From positions 124,001-188,000 of the forward strand of contig CAJNDS010002167.1 in assembly GCA_905221605.1 (NCBI GenBank): DNA of 64,000 nt. The letters are read 5' to 3'. Shown here piece by piece: positions 44,055-54,955 of the stretch. The DNA is from Symbiodinium natans. Taxonomy: Eukaryota; Sar; Dinophyceae; Suessiales; Symbiodiniaceae. Each line of letters starts with the position of its first letter. Within the stretch, counting starts at the first letter, position 1. Below the pieces are notes generated by a model that worked only from the letters and a program-made list of their open reading frames with translations, had not been told where the DNA came from and made no database searches. Made by a program: the position numbers and the translations under genes.

Positions 44055-44525
44055 AGAAGATGATTAAGATATGGGTGCTGTCCAAACAAAGTCCAAAGGA
44101 TGACCCGATTAAAAGATGATAAAAGATGATAAAAGATGATAAAAGATGATAAAAGATGATAAAAGATGATAAAAGATGATAAAAGATGATAACGATAGAA
44201 GATGATTAAGATAAGGATGCTTTCCAAACAAGGTCCAAACGATGACCCGATTAAAAGATGATAAAAGATGATAAAAAAAGATGATAAAAGATGATAAAGG
44301 ATGATAACGATAGAAGATGATTAAGATAAGCATGCTTTCCAAACAAGGTCCAAATGATGACCCGATTAAAAGATAATAGAAGATGATAAAAAAATATAAT
44401 AAAAGATTACAAAAAAATAGCAAAAGATGATAACGATAGAAGATGATTAGGATAAGGATGCTTTCCAAACAAGGTCCAAACGATGACCCGATTAAAAGAT
44501 GATAGAAGATAACAAAAAGAATCAA
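44055..44525. repeat. tandem repeat of about 115-135 bp built on GATGATAAAA
   Basis: Four copies of a block containing AGAAGATGATTAAGATAAG, GCTTTCCAAACAAGGTCCAAA and GATGACCCGATTAAAAGATG, starting near 44055, 44195, 44310 and 44430. Between blocks lie variable numbers of a 10-bp GATGATAAAA unit. Minus-strand Phe/Leu/Ile/Ser-rich translations over this region are artefacts. Confidence 0.9.
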
Positions 44526-44559
44526 TTAATTCAATTAATTGTACAGAATTAAAATAGCA

Positions 44560-44690
44560 GGATGACCATAAAACCGAGCCGTGAACCGGCAAACCGGAAC
44601 CGTAGGAACCGAACCGTGTAAGAACCGAACTCGGAGCGAACCGTACGGGACACGAACCGTAGAAAATCGAACCGGAAAGGGTTCATAATT
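44560..44690. repeat. degenerate GAACCG-type repeat
   Basis: A run of GAACCG, GAACCGT and AAACCGG words separated by 3-10 bp. It is imperfect and without fixed period. Confidence 0.6.
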
Positions 44691-44869
44691 AAGCCCGAAA
44701 CTTATAGTGTACACGCAAACGACGCGAAACGACAGCAGTGGCAGGCACGAGGCATGCCCCTGCTGGACAAAATCTGACGAGGCGGTCAAACGCAATGTTG
44801 AGCAATTATGGTTTAGGGTTATATAATATATTATGTATATATGAATATATGAGGATATGGGGAAAACTC

Positions 44870-45062
44870 TAGACCCTAAACCCTAACCCTGAAACCTTAA
44901 ACCCTGCACCCTAACCCTAAAGCCTAAGCCTTAAACCCTGAACTCTAAACTTTAAACCCTGAACCTCAAACCCTAGATCTAAACCCTAAACCCCAAACCT
45001 TAAACCCTAAACCCTAAGCCCCAAGCCCTGAGCGCTAAGCCCTAAACCCTAAACTCTAAACC
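44870..45062. repeat. degenerate CCCTAAA block
   Basis: About 25 CCCTAAA-like heptamers with many variants (CCTTAAA, CTCTAAA, CCCTGAA, CCCTAAG) in C-rich-on-plus orientation. It directly precedes the 55-bp satellite. Confidence 0.9.
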
Positions 45063-45202
45063 TTTTCTTGCGGGAAAGAGGCGCGGCACAAGAGTGACCT
45101 TTTTTCAGGTGCTTGGGGCTGGGCAGGCCCGAAACAGGTGACTTTTTGTGTCGGGCTAGCAAAAAAAACACTGCGAGTTTAAAAAAAAAAAAAAAAACGC
45201 TC

Positions 45203-45965
45203 AAAATGACAAATCACAAGCAGTGTCCCCCCTGAGTTTTTTTAGAAAACTAAGCTTCCACAATGACAAATCGCAAGCAGTGTCCCCCTGAAGTGTGTGG
45301 AAAACTAAGCTATCAAAATGACAAATCGCAAGCAGTGTCCCTCATAAGTTTTTGGAAAGCGGAGTGCTTAAAATGACAAATCGCAAGCAGTGTCCCCCCT
45401 CAGTTTTTTTATAAAACTATGCTTCCACAATGACAAATCGCAAGCAGTGTCCCCCTGAAGTTTGTGGAAAACCAAGCTATCAAAATGACAAATCGCAAGC
45501 AGTGTCCCTCATAAGTTTTTGGAAAGCGGAGTGCTTAAAATGACAAATCGCAAGCAGTGTCCCCCCTAAGTTTTTGGAAAACTGAGCTTCCACAATGACA
45601 AATCGCAAGCAGTGTCCCCCTGAAGTTTGTGGAAAACTAAGCTATCAAAATGACAAATCGCAAGCAGTGTCCCTCATAAGTTTTTGGAAAGCGGAGTGCT
45701 TAAAATGACAAATCGCAAGCAGTGTCCCCCCTCAGTTTTTTTATAAAACTATGCTTCCACAATGACAAATCGCAAGCAGTGTCCCCCTGAAGTTTGTGGA
45801 AAACTAAGCTATCAAAATGACAAATCGCAAGCAGTGTCCCTCATAAGTTTTTGGAAAGCGGAGTGCTTAAAATGACAAATCGCAAGCAGTGTCCCCCCTA
45901 AGTTTTTGGAAAACTGAGCTTCCACAATGACAAATCGCAAGCAGTGTCCCTCTTAAGTTTGTGGA
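45203..45965. repeat. 55/57-bp satellite with trimeric higher-order structure
   Basis: Fourteen units share AATGACAAATCGCAAGCAGT. The core starts at 45206, 45263, 45318, 45373, 45430, 45485, 45540, 45595, 45650, 45705, 45762, 45817, 45872 and 45927. Three unit types alternate, recognised by the end of each unit (GCTTCCAC, AAGCTATCA and GAGTGCTTA), giving a higher-order period of about 165-167 bp. Copies of the same type are nearly identical, so the trimer is the recent unit of amplification. No spacer is unique, so this is not a CRISPR. Confidence 0.95.
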
Positions 45966-48095
45966 ATTACTTTAATGGTACAGAAACAAATTAATTTCAT
46001 TAATTAAATTAATTCTTCCGGAGGAATGGTTCTACGCAAGGATTCCTACTATATGAAATAAATTTAATTAATTTTAATTGTCCAGAATTAAATTAATTAA
46101 ATTAATTAAATCCGAAAAGTGGTTTTTCGGATTTAATTAATTTAATTAATTTAATTGTCCAGAATTAAATTAATTAAATTAATTAAATGAATTAAATTAA
46201 TTAAATTAATTAAATTAATTAAATTAATTAAATTAATTAAATTAATTTAATAGGGGGAAAATCTGGAGCTGGAGCCAGGCCCTTGAAGAATTAAATTAAT
46301 TAAATTAATTAAATCCGAAAAGTGGTTTTTCGGATTTAATTAATTTAATTAATTTAATTCTTCCAGGGGAATGGTTCTACGCCAGGATTCCTGCCCTATT
46401 AAATTAATTTAATTAATTTAATTGATTTAATTAATTTAATTAATTTAATTAATTTAATTAATTTAATTAATTTAATTGTCCAGAATTAAATTAATTAAAT
46501 TAATTAAATCCGAAAAGTGGTTTTTCGGATTTAATTAATTTAATTAATTTAATTCTTCCAGGGGAATGGTTCTACGCCAGGATTCCTGTCCTATTATTAA
46601 ATTAATTTAATTAATTTAATTAATTTAATTTATTTAATTAATTTAATTGTCCAGAATTAAATTAATTAAATAAATTAAATCCGAAAAGTGGTTTTTCGGA
46701 TTTAATTAATTTAATTCATTAATTGTCCAGAATTAAATTAATTAAATTAATTAAATTAATTAAATTAATTAAATTAATTAAATTAATTAAATTAATTAAA
46801 TTAATTAAATTAATTAAATTAATTAAATTAATTAAATTAATTTAATAGGGGGAAAATCTGGAGCTGGAGCAAGGCCCTTGAAGAATTAAATTAATTAAAT
46901 TAATTAAATCCGAAAAGTGGTTTTTCGGATTTAATTAATTTAATTAATTTAATTCTTCCAGGGGAATGGTTCTACGCCAGGATTCCTGCCCTATTAAATT
47001 AATTTAATTAGTTTAATTAATTAATTTAATTAATTTAATTGTCCAGAATTAAATTAATTAAATTAATTAAATCCGAAAAGTGGTTTTTCGGATTTAATTA
47101 ATTTAATTAATTTAATTGTCCAGAATTAAATTAATTAAATTAATTAAATTAATTAAATTAATTTAATAGGGTGAAAATCTGGAGCTGGAGCCAGGCCCTT
47201 GAAGAATTAAATTAATTAAATTAATTAAATCCGAAAAGTGGTTTTTCGGATTTAATTAATTTAATTAATTTAATTCTTCCAGGGGAATGGTTCTACGCCA
47301 GGATTCCTGCCCTATTAAATTAATTTAATTAATTTAATTAATTAATTTAATTAATTTAATTAATTTAATTAATTTAATTGTCCAGAATTAAATTAATTAA
47401 ATTAATTAAATCCGAAAAGTGGTTTTACGGATTTAATTAATTTAATTAATTAATTGTCCAGAATTAAATTAATTAAATTAATTAAATTAATTAAATTAAT
47501 TAAATTAATTAAATTAATTAAATTAATTAAATTAATTAAATTAATTTAATAGGGTGAAAATCTGGAGCTGGAGCCAGGCCCTTGAAGAATTAAATTAATT
47601 AAATTAATTAAATCCGAAAAGTGGTTTTTCGGATTTAATTAATTTAATTAATTTAATTCTTCCAGGGGAATGGTTCTACGCCAGGATTCCTGCCCTATTA
47701 AATTAATTTAATTAATTTAATTAATTTAATTAATTTAATTGTCCAGAATTAAATTAATTAAATTAATTAAATTAATTTAATAGGGTGAAAATCTGGAGCT
47801 GGAGCCAGGCCCTTGAAGAATTAAATTAATTAAATTAATTAAATCCGAAAAGTGGTTTTTCGGATTTAATTAATTTAATTAATTTAATTAATTTAATTGT
47901 CCAGAATTAATATAATTAAATTAATTAAATCCGAAAAGTGGTTTTTCGGATTTAATTAATTTAATTAATTTAATTGTCTAGAATTAAATTAATTAAATTA
48001 ATTAAATTAATTAAATTAATTTAATAGGGGGAAAATCTGGAGCTGGAGCCAGGCTCTTGAGGAATTAAATTAATTAAATTAATTAAATTATTTAA
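45966..48095. repeat. TTAATTAAA-rich array with three interspersed hairpin/cassette modules
   Basis: The backbone is a long run of AATTAAATTAATT words. Three fixed modules are dropped into it repeatedly. A perfect hairpin (AAATCCGAAAA, GTGG-type loop, TTTTCGGATTT) occurs about eleven times, near 46109, 46312, 46506, 46679, 46906, 47070, 47230, 47408, 47609, 47842 and 47928. A GGTTCTACGCCAGGATTCCT module occurs six times. A GGGGAAAATCTGGAGCTGGA module occurs six times. Order and spacing partly repeat, so larger units were duplicated. Nothing in it is coding. Confidence 0.95.
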
Positions 48096-48157
48096 ATTAA
48101 TTCCTTTCCTTAAAGGCAAGGCGGCACGCAAAATAGACCCGAGAGGGCTCTCTCACA

Positions 48158-48402
48158 TACATATATACATGTATACATATATACATGTATACATATATAC
48201 ATATATACATATATACATATATACATATATACATATATACATATATACATATATACATATATACATATATACATATATACATATATACATATATACATAT
48301 ATACATATATACATATATACATATAACATATATACATATACATATATACATATATACATATATACATATATATATATAGATAGATAGATAGATAGATAGA
48401 TA
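48158..48402. repeat. (ATATATAC)n and (GATA)n microsatellites
   Basis: An 8-bp ATATATAC array of about 25 units, followed directly by about six GATA units (48379-48402). Met-Tyr-Ile-Cys-rich translations on both strands come from this array and are not proteins. Confidence 0.97.
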
Positions 48403-48600
48403 GGGGTTTAGGGTTTGTTTAGGGTTTAGGCTTTAGGGTTAAGATTAAGGTCCCTCCCTAGACCCCTAAAGACTTTGCTTCCTCCGAACCATGAACCATG
48501 ATGGCTCCGCAAGCCCGAAGCCTTAAAACCCCAATGCCCGGTACACCTTCCGGGTTTAGGGCTTAGGGTTTAGGGTTTAGGGTTTAGGGTTTAGCCCTCC

Positions 48601-48704
48601 GGGTTTAGGGTTTAGGGTTTAGGGTTTAGGGTTTAGGGTTTAGGGTTTAGGGCTAAACCCTAAACCCTAAACCCTAAACCCTAAACCCTAAACCCTAAAC
48701 CCTA
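48601..48704. repeat. head-to-head telomere-type palindrome
   Basis: About seven TTTAGGG units run directly into about seven CCCTAAA units through AGGGCTAAACCC at about 48649-48660. The arms are a near-perfect inverted repeat with a two-base centre. This polarity is what end-to-end joining of two telomeres gives. Confidence 0.9.
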
Positions 48705-49392
48705 TGCGTAGTGAGCTGCAGCCCTTAAGGCGCCTTGCCGGCGTGCGTCCTTACCCCACCGCACACTCTACTTGTGAGTGTTGGGGCGGGCAAGGGGTGG
48801 GCACATTATATTGACCAGGTATAAGGTCGATTCAGAGGTTATGAGCCCAAACTCACGCTTGCTGCGTGACTTCGTGGAAGGTGGCCGGGACTCAAGAAGC
48901 TTGCAGCTGCAGGGCCTGGTGATGGAGCATTCTTGGGGGTTGCCGGGAACTGGGGGGGCTGCCTGGACCAAAGGCACGAGATGCTATGGAGATGCAATGG
49001 GGGTGGTCTGGACTCTGGGGCGGCTTGGCCATAGGTGGTGTCACTTAGGTTGCTTGGTGGTTGCTGGTCTTGGGCGGCACGGGGCATGCTAGGGCTGTGG
49101 GCGGCGCAAGAGGCGTGGCAGCTACAGCAGCGTGCTATTAACAGGGATGGCTGGGCGCCTAACAGTCGGTGCGGTGGCTCAAGCCCGACGGCCTAGTCGA
49201 CAGGTTGGGGGGAGCTGCAGCGGGGAAGCACTCCATCCCTGCGTGTTGGAGTGGGGGGAGTGCGTAGTGAGCTGCAGCCCTTAAGGCGCCTTGCCGGCGT
49301 GCGTCCTTACCCCACCGCACACTCTACTTGTGAGTGTTGGGGCGGGCAAGGGGTGGGCACATTATATTGACCAGGTATAAGGTCGATTCAGA
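48705..49392. mobile_element. small LTR (TRIM-like) element inserted in telomere-type repeats
   Basis: Two apparently identical 132-bp direct repeats (48705-48836 and 49261-49392) flank a 424-bp interior. The repeats start TGCGTAG and end GATTCAGA. A purine tract, GGAGTGGGGGGAG (49248-49260), sits immediately before the second repeat, where a polypurine tract is expected. The flanks are CCCTA before and CCCTA after, a 5-bp duplication of the telomere-type target. The interior has no gag or pol. The ending is GA and not the usual CA, and a primer-binding site is not recognisable, so the LTR class is inferred from structure. Confidence 0.75.
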
Positions 49393-50080
49393 CCCTAAAC
49401 CCTAAGCCCTAAACCCTAAACCCTAAACCCTAAACCCTAAACCCTAAGCCCTAAACCCTAAACCCCAAACCCCAAAAACCCTAAGCTAGTGCTGCCCAAG
49501 GAAGCTCCCGGCGGCGCAGCAGAAGACGGTGCCAGTGCTCGTCGACGGCAGCTCCTCTGGTTTAGGGTTCAGGGTTGAGGGTTTTCAGGGATTTGAGGGA
49601 CTTGAGAAGGGTTCACAGGGTTCATAGGGCTCAGTGGTATTTAGGGTTTTTGGGGGGTTTTGGGGTTCTTAGGACCCTAAACCCTAAACCCTCAACCCTA
49701 AACCCTAAGCCCTGATTCTGCATGGCTTTTGGGAGGATGTCAGGTTGAGATGGGGATGTTGGGGGCCCCGGGTTAAAAAGCCCAGGCAACTTGGTCCCAA
49801 AGCAGCTGAAGGAGCAGAACTGCAAGCCAGTCGTCAAAGGCGATCGCAGCTTGGCGGCAAGGTTGCGTAAACCCTAAACCCTAAACCCGAAACCCTAAAC
49901 CCTAAATACTAAACCCTATAGTAAGTAAATGCATAAATAACCCTGAACCCTAAACCCGAAACCCGAAACCCTAAACCCTAAATCCTAAACCCAAAGCCCT
50001 AAACCTCTCTTACCATAATATGGTAACTAAATACATAAATACATAAATAACTATAATATATACATATATATATACACACA

Positions 50081-50215
50081 CATATTTAAACCTTAAGGTC
50101 ATTCGTCGGCAAGTCACGGGCTTTCGTCAAGGCACAGGCTTTCGTCGGCATGGCACAGGGCTTCGTCAACAAAACAAGGCTAGCTTGCCTTGTCGACGAA
50201 TTTCGTCGACAACGA
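50081..50215. repeat. short imperfect repeats of TTCGTCGRCAWGGCA type
   Basis: About five imperfect copies of a 20-30 bp unit in an island between CCCTAAA arrays, partly palindromic (CTTGTCGACGAA / TTCGTCGACAA). No coding role is apparent. Confidence 0.6.
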
Positions 50216-51120
50216 CAAGGCAAAGCTCAGCCAAACGCACTAACCTCGAGAAGCCCTGATCTTAAGCCCAAGACCTTACTCCACAAACCCGAAACCCTAA
50301 ACCCTAAACCCGAAATAAATTTAATGCGTACTAGGCTCCCAGGGAAACCCCTCACAAACAGCAAGCCCAAACAAAAGGCCTTCTTCCCATCCCCACAGGT
50401 CAAGAAGGTTTACTGGAGTTCAGAGAAGGGACACCTATTGGTGTAGGGTTTAGGGTTTAGGTTCAGGGTCTATCGGATTTAGGATCAGAAGAAGCCCCAG
50501 GCACGTACTTTGAGATCGCGGCCGCCTCGGTGTTGGCAAAGGTGACCCGAGACAGGTGCCCACTACATGGCCTTGTCATCTGCTGGTGGTCCGGGTCTTT
50601 AGGGCGAGGTTTTAAACCCTAAACCCTAAACCCTAAACCCTAAACCCTAAACCCTAGACCCTGGACCCTAGACCCTAAACCCTAGACCCTAGACCCTAGA
50701 CCCTAGACCCTAAACCCTAAACCCTAAACCCTGAACCCCCAAACCCTTAGGGTTTGGGGCCCACCTTCAACCCTCAATCTTTGGCTTGGAACAACCTTCA
50801 GCGTTGGCAGGCTCATGGAAAAGCTTGACGTGCAGTTCCCGGCCTATGGCTTCGCCAAACACAAAGGTGGCGCTGGAACCCTAACCCCTAAACCCTCAAC
50901 CCTCAACCCTAAACCCTGAACCCTAAACCCTGCACCCCAAAGCCCTAAACCCTAAACCCTACACCCTAAAACCCTCAACCCTAAACCCTACACCCCCAAA
51001 CCCTGAGCCCCAAAACCCTAAACCCGAAACCCCTCCAACAAAAGGGATCCCCTAACCTTGTGAGGTTCCCAAACCCTACACCCTGAACCCTAAACCCTCA
51101 ACCCTGAACCCTGAACCCGA

Positions 51121-51158
51121 ACCCCCCCCCCCCCCCCAAAAAAAAAAAAAAAAAAAGG
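51121..51158. repeat. poly-C followed by poly-A
   Basis: A C run of about 16, then an A run of about 20, between CCCTAAA blocks. Lengths are probably uncertain in any assembly. Confidence 0.85.
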
Positions 51159-51306
51159 GATCCCCTAAGCCCCCTGAGGTTCCCAAACCCTACACCCTGA
51201 ACCGTGGTTCGCCGGCGCCCTCAACAAGCTCTAGCAGCGCTGCAGCCTCCTAAACCCTACTTAAGGGTTTAGGGTTTAGGGTTTAGGGTTTAGGGTTTAG
51301 GGTTTG

Positions 51307-51449
51307 CTTGAAGGTTCATGGTACTTATTCGCCAGTTATAACTGTACTTAGAATTGTACTTATAACCACAAATGTGGGCACTTAAGGGCTTATAAGTGGG
51401 TTTATAAGTACAGTTCTAAGTGGTTAGTAAGCACCATGAACCTTGAAGT
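51307..51449. mobile_element. MITE-like palindrome, copy 1
   Basis: The left end CTTGAAGGTTCATGGTACTT and the reverse complement of the right end (CTTCAAGGTTCATGGTGCTT) match closely, and the similarity continues inward through TTAGAA-TGTACTTATAA-CC. It has no open frame. Two related copies lie within 1.3 kb. Confidence 0.7.
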
Positions 51450-51577
51450 GTAAGCCCTGAATCCCCCAGCCTGCGGAACTTTGTCAGAGAAGGCCTCAGC
51501 ACTAAGCCCTTGAAGCCCTACCTAAACCTTCAAAGTATGTCAAAAACAACGGCCCTTTCAGGGCTTTTTTGGGGCTT

Positions 51578-51693
51578 ACTTGGAGGTTCAGGGGACTTAT
51601 ATCCCAATTATCAGTGCAGTTAACCCACTTACAAGCCCCTTAAGCACCTCAATAGGTTGTAGTTGGGTTACTAAGTGCCATGAACCTCCAAGT
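51578..51693. mobile_element. MITE-like palindrome, copy 2
   Basis: The ends are ACTTGGAGGTTCAGGGGACT and the reverse complement of CTAAGTGCCATGAACCTCCA. It has the same inner words as the other copies (CCCACTT.CAAGCCCCTTAAG) and is shorter, about 116 bp. Confidence 0.7.
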
Positions 51694-51874
51694 AGGGCGT
51701 CCCGGTAGACCCAAAAGACAGAGACCCAAAAGACAGCAGCTGTTCTTTGCTCTTGTCGCAACTGTGGTTCAAACTTCAAACCACTTCAATATCCAATTGG
51801 GGGGGTGCTTTGTGTTGTTTCTTGGTGGTCCTTCCGTTCCTTCCTCTTTAGACTCTTTTTTCTTCTAGAGGGTG

Positions 51875-51893
51875 TGTGTGTGTGTGTGTGTGC
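51875..51893. repeat. short (GT)n tract
   Basis: About nine GT units inside an island between telomere-type blocks. Confidence 0.9.
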
Positions 51894-52570
51894 TATATTC
51901 TAGAGGGGGAAGTACAACTCCCTTTAACCCATGACTTTCATTTCGTGTCCTGGGATCCTACAAACTTCTGCACGCCGCCAGGCTATGGCACAGCCGCCCA
52001 CAGGGTGCGGCGGGCAGTTCAGGGTTCAGGGTTTAGGGGTTTAGGGTTTCGGGTTTGGGGGGTCTAGGGTTTGGGGTTTTAGGGTTTGGGATTTGGGGTT
52101 TAGGGTTTGTAGGGTCTAGGGTTTATAGGGCTTAGGGTTTAGGACTTTGCGCATGATTCTGGCTTGGTTCTCCTCGGTAGTTCTTGTCCTTAGTGTTGTG
52201 ATTGTTTGCAACCTATGACTGTCGCATTACGATTGCTAGTGGCAAAACCTACCTAATTGCTGTTAGTTTTGCTTTTGCTATTTCTCTCACTTGTTACTTT
52301 AGAATCGTTCCCACTATTGTTATCATTATTGTTTCTACACGAGGTTGCTTTTGTTACATGGCCATGAGAGTTGTCGGTGTTCCCATCGTTGCACCATCTG
52401 GGGGTTTAGGGTTTAGGGCTTAGGGTTCAACATCTCAAGTTCAAGCATTCACCAGTCAAGCAGCTTGTCAAGTGACAGAGAAACACCCACCCGCCCATTG
52501 GGTCCCACAACATTAGGAAAGTATTTAACCTCAAATCTCAAGCCGGCCTTCCTTTCAAACCACAAGCCCA

Positions 52571-52712
52571 ACTTGGAGGTTCATGGTACTCCTAACCCAA
52601 TTGCAGCTGTACTTATCACCCACTTCCAAGCCCCTTAAGTACCCTAATCTGATTAAAAGTGGGTCATATAAGTACAGTTCTCATTGGTTACTAAGTACCC
52701 TGAATCTCCAAG
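52571..52712. mobile_element. MITE-like palindrome, copy 3
   Basis: The left end is ACTTGGAGGTTCATGGTACT and the right end is the reverse complement type CTAAGTACCCTGAATCTCCA. The interior CTGTACTTATCACCCACTT and GCCCCTTAAGTACC match copies 1 and 2. About 142 bp and non-coding. Confidence 0.7.
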
Positions 52713-52786
52713 AAGGCTCAATACCCTAGCCCAAGACCCAACAGGTCCTAAACCCTAAAGCCCAAGCAAGGCCCGGCAGCCCCTAA

Positions 52787-52965
52787 GACCAGGCCGTGCC
52801 TGTTCCTACGAATCGGGCCGCACAAAAGCCCGCGCCTATTCCCACGAAAGGCCGCACAAAAGGCAGTGCCTATTCCCACGAATCAGGCCGCACAAAATCC
52901 CGTGCCTATTCCCGCGAATCAGGCCACGCACAAGCCCATGCCTGTTCCCACGAAAGGCCCCTAAA
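52787..52965. repeat. 36-bp minisatellite, about five copies
   Basis: Units contain GCCTATTCCCACGAATCAGG and CCGCACAAAA. Because 36 is a multiple of three, one plus-strand frame stays open, but it lacks any other sign of coding. Confidence 0.85.
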
Positions 52966-54265
52966 GGGCAATGCTTTGGGTGTTGGCTTGTGAAAGCTCA
53001 CACGGCGGGGGGGCAGAACGAAACCTCGCACCAATGAACATATTTGCGGCATTGAGAATGTACGCCTTCGCGTGGCTTCCCCCCCCTCACCCACACCCCT
53101 GGTTGCCATTTTGACATGGTACTTACGGCCGCTGCGCTCCGAGACACCCTAAACCCTAAACCCTAAACCCTATGCCCGAAGCCCCCTGCCTAAACCCTAC
53201 GCCCCCTAAACCCGAAGCCCAAGCCCTCAAAAACTTAAACCCTAAACCCTCAACCCGAAACCCTAAGCCCTCTAAACCCCAAGCCCCCTAAACCCCAAGC
53301 CCCCTAAACCCTAAGCCCCCTAAACCCCAGCCCTAAGCCCCCTAAACCGTGCACCCTAAACACCAAACCCAGACCCTAAAAATCCTAAACCCTAAACCCT
53401 AAACCCTAAACCCTAAACCCTAAACCCTAAACCCTAAACCCTAAACCCTAAACCCTAAACCCTAAACCCTAAACCCTAAACCCTAAACCCTAAACCCTAA
53501 CCCTAAACCCTATATAAACCCTGCAGGAGGCCTTGCAGAGCTACGGCCCCTGCTCAGAGCATCGTAAAACCTTCGAGCCCCTGAAGGCCCAAGAGTTTCG
53601 GATTTTTTGTTGGTGGCTTAGGGTTTAGGGTTTAGGGTTTAGGGTTTAGGGTTAGGGTTTAGGGTTTAGGGTTTAGGGTTTAGGGTTTAGGGTTTAGGGT
53701 TTAGGGTTCAGGGTTCAGGGTTTAGGGTTTTAGGGTTTAGGGTTAGGGTTTAGGGCTTAGTTGAGTGCTTAGACTTTTAGTGTTAGGGTTTAGGGAGCTT
53801 CTGAGGTTTTCTTGGGGGTTGTGTTAAAAAGGGTGTTTAGGGTGTGGAGGGTTTGGGAGCTTTGGCTTGGTTCGCAAGGAAACTTTCAGGGGCTTAGAAA
53901 GCTGAGAGGCTCAGAGGCTTTGCGGGGTATTGAGGTTTTAGGGTAGTAGGGTTTAGGGTTCTAGGGAATTGTAGGGGTTGCAAGGATTCAGAGGTTTAAA
54001 GTGAGGGACCTTGGCGTAGTATCTACCCAAGCCTTCAGCATATGTGTTTTCTCTTTGTGGTCACCCACAACGTATTTGGGGGGGGGGGGGGCGGTCCTCT
54101 CCAAGCTCTACGCCCTCTCTACGTATCCTGTATGCAAGGTTAAACCCTTAACCCTAAATTTTAGGCCTAGCGGCACGGGCCTGCCCCCCAAAATATGAAA
54201 CCTTGAACCTTGGCATCTACCATCCTCATACCTACAAGTTCAGGTTGTGCAGGGGACGGAGGCTA

Positions 54266-54304
<39 letters not shown>
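54266..54304. repeat. poly-G tract, about 38
   Basis: An almost pure G run, part of a strand-asymmetric stretch with the pyrimidine tract that follows. Its true length is uncertain. Confidence 0.9.
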
Positions 54305-54305
<1 letters not shown>

Positions 54306-54394
54306 ACCAGAGACTGAGATTGCTTGAGAGGTGTCGGTTGCTTTTGTCTCTGAGACCTAAACCCTGGACCGTAAGCCCCTAAGCCCTAAGCTCT

Positions 54395-54535
54395 TCTCTC
54401 CTTTCTTTTTGTTTCGGTCTTTTTTTTTTTCTCTCTCTCTCTCTCTCTCTTCTTTTTTTTTTTTTTTTTTCTCAATCTCTCTCTCTCTCTCTGTTTTTTT
54501 TTTCTCTCTCTCTCTGTCTCTCTCTGTCTCTCTCG

Positions 54536-54598
<63 letters not shown>

Positions 54599-54955
54599 TG
54601 TTCTTATCTTTCTGCTCCCTCTCTCTCTCTCTCGATCTCTCTTCTCCGTCTTTTCTGTCTGCTTTTCCCTGTCTCCTTTCTCTTTCTCTTTCCTTCCATT
54701 TCTCTTTCTCCTTCTCCGTGTCTTTCTCTTTTTCTCTTTCTCTCTCCCTCTCTCTCTCTCTCTGTCTCTCTTGTCTCTTGCTCTTCCCGTTCACCTTTCC
54801 CTTTCTCCTTCATCTTTCTCTTTGTTTTGTTCTTTCTCTTGCTCTTGCTCTTGCTCTTGCTCTTGCTCTTGCTCTTGCTCTTGCTCTTGCTCTTGTTCAC
54901 CTTTCTCTCATTGTTTCTTTGTCTCTTCTCTCTTTCTCTTTCCTTTGTGCGCATG
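54395..54955. repeat. long pyrimidine-rich (TC)n/(CTTGCT)n tract
   Basis: About 560 bp that is almost entirely C and T on the plus strand: T runs, (CT)n, TTTCTC words and a (CTTGCT)n stretch at about 54837-54895. It creates very long Ser/Leu/Phe frames on plus and Arg/Glu/Lys frames on minus, which are not genes. A mirror-like polypurine-polypyrimidine tract of this size is a strong candidate for triplex DNA. Confidence 0.95.

Noticed and set aside
45203-45965. CRISPR-like regular repeats
   Set aside because: The units are adjacent and the parts between cores belong to three recurring types, so there are no unique spacers and no cas genes. It is a satellite.
48097-48387. Met-Tyr-Ile-Cys-rich frames on both strands
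   Set aside because: Produced by the (ATATATAC)n microsatellite.
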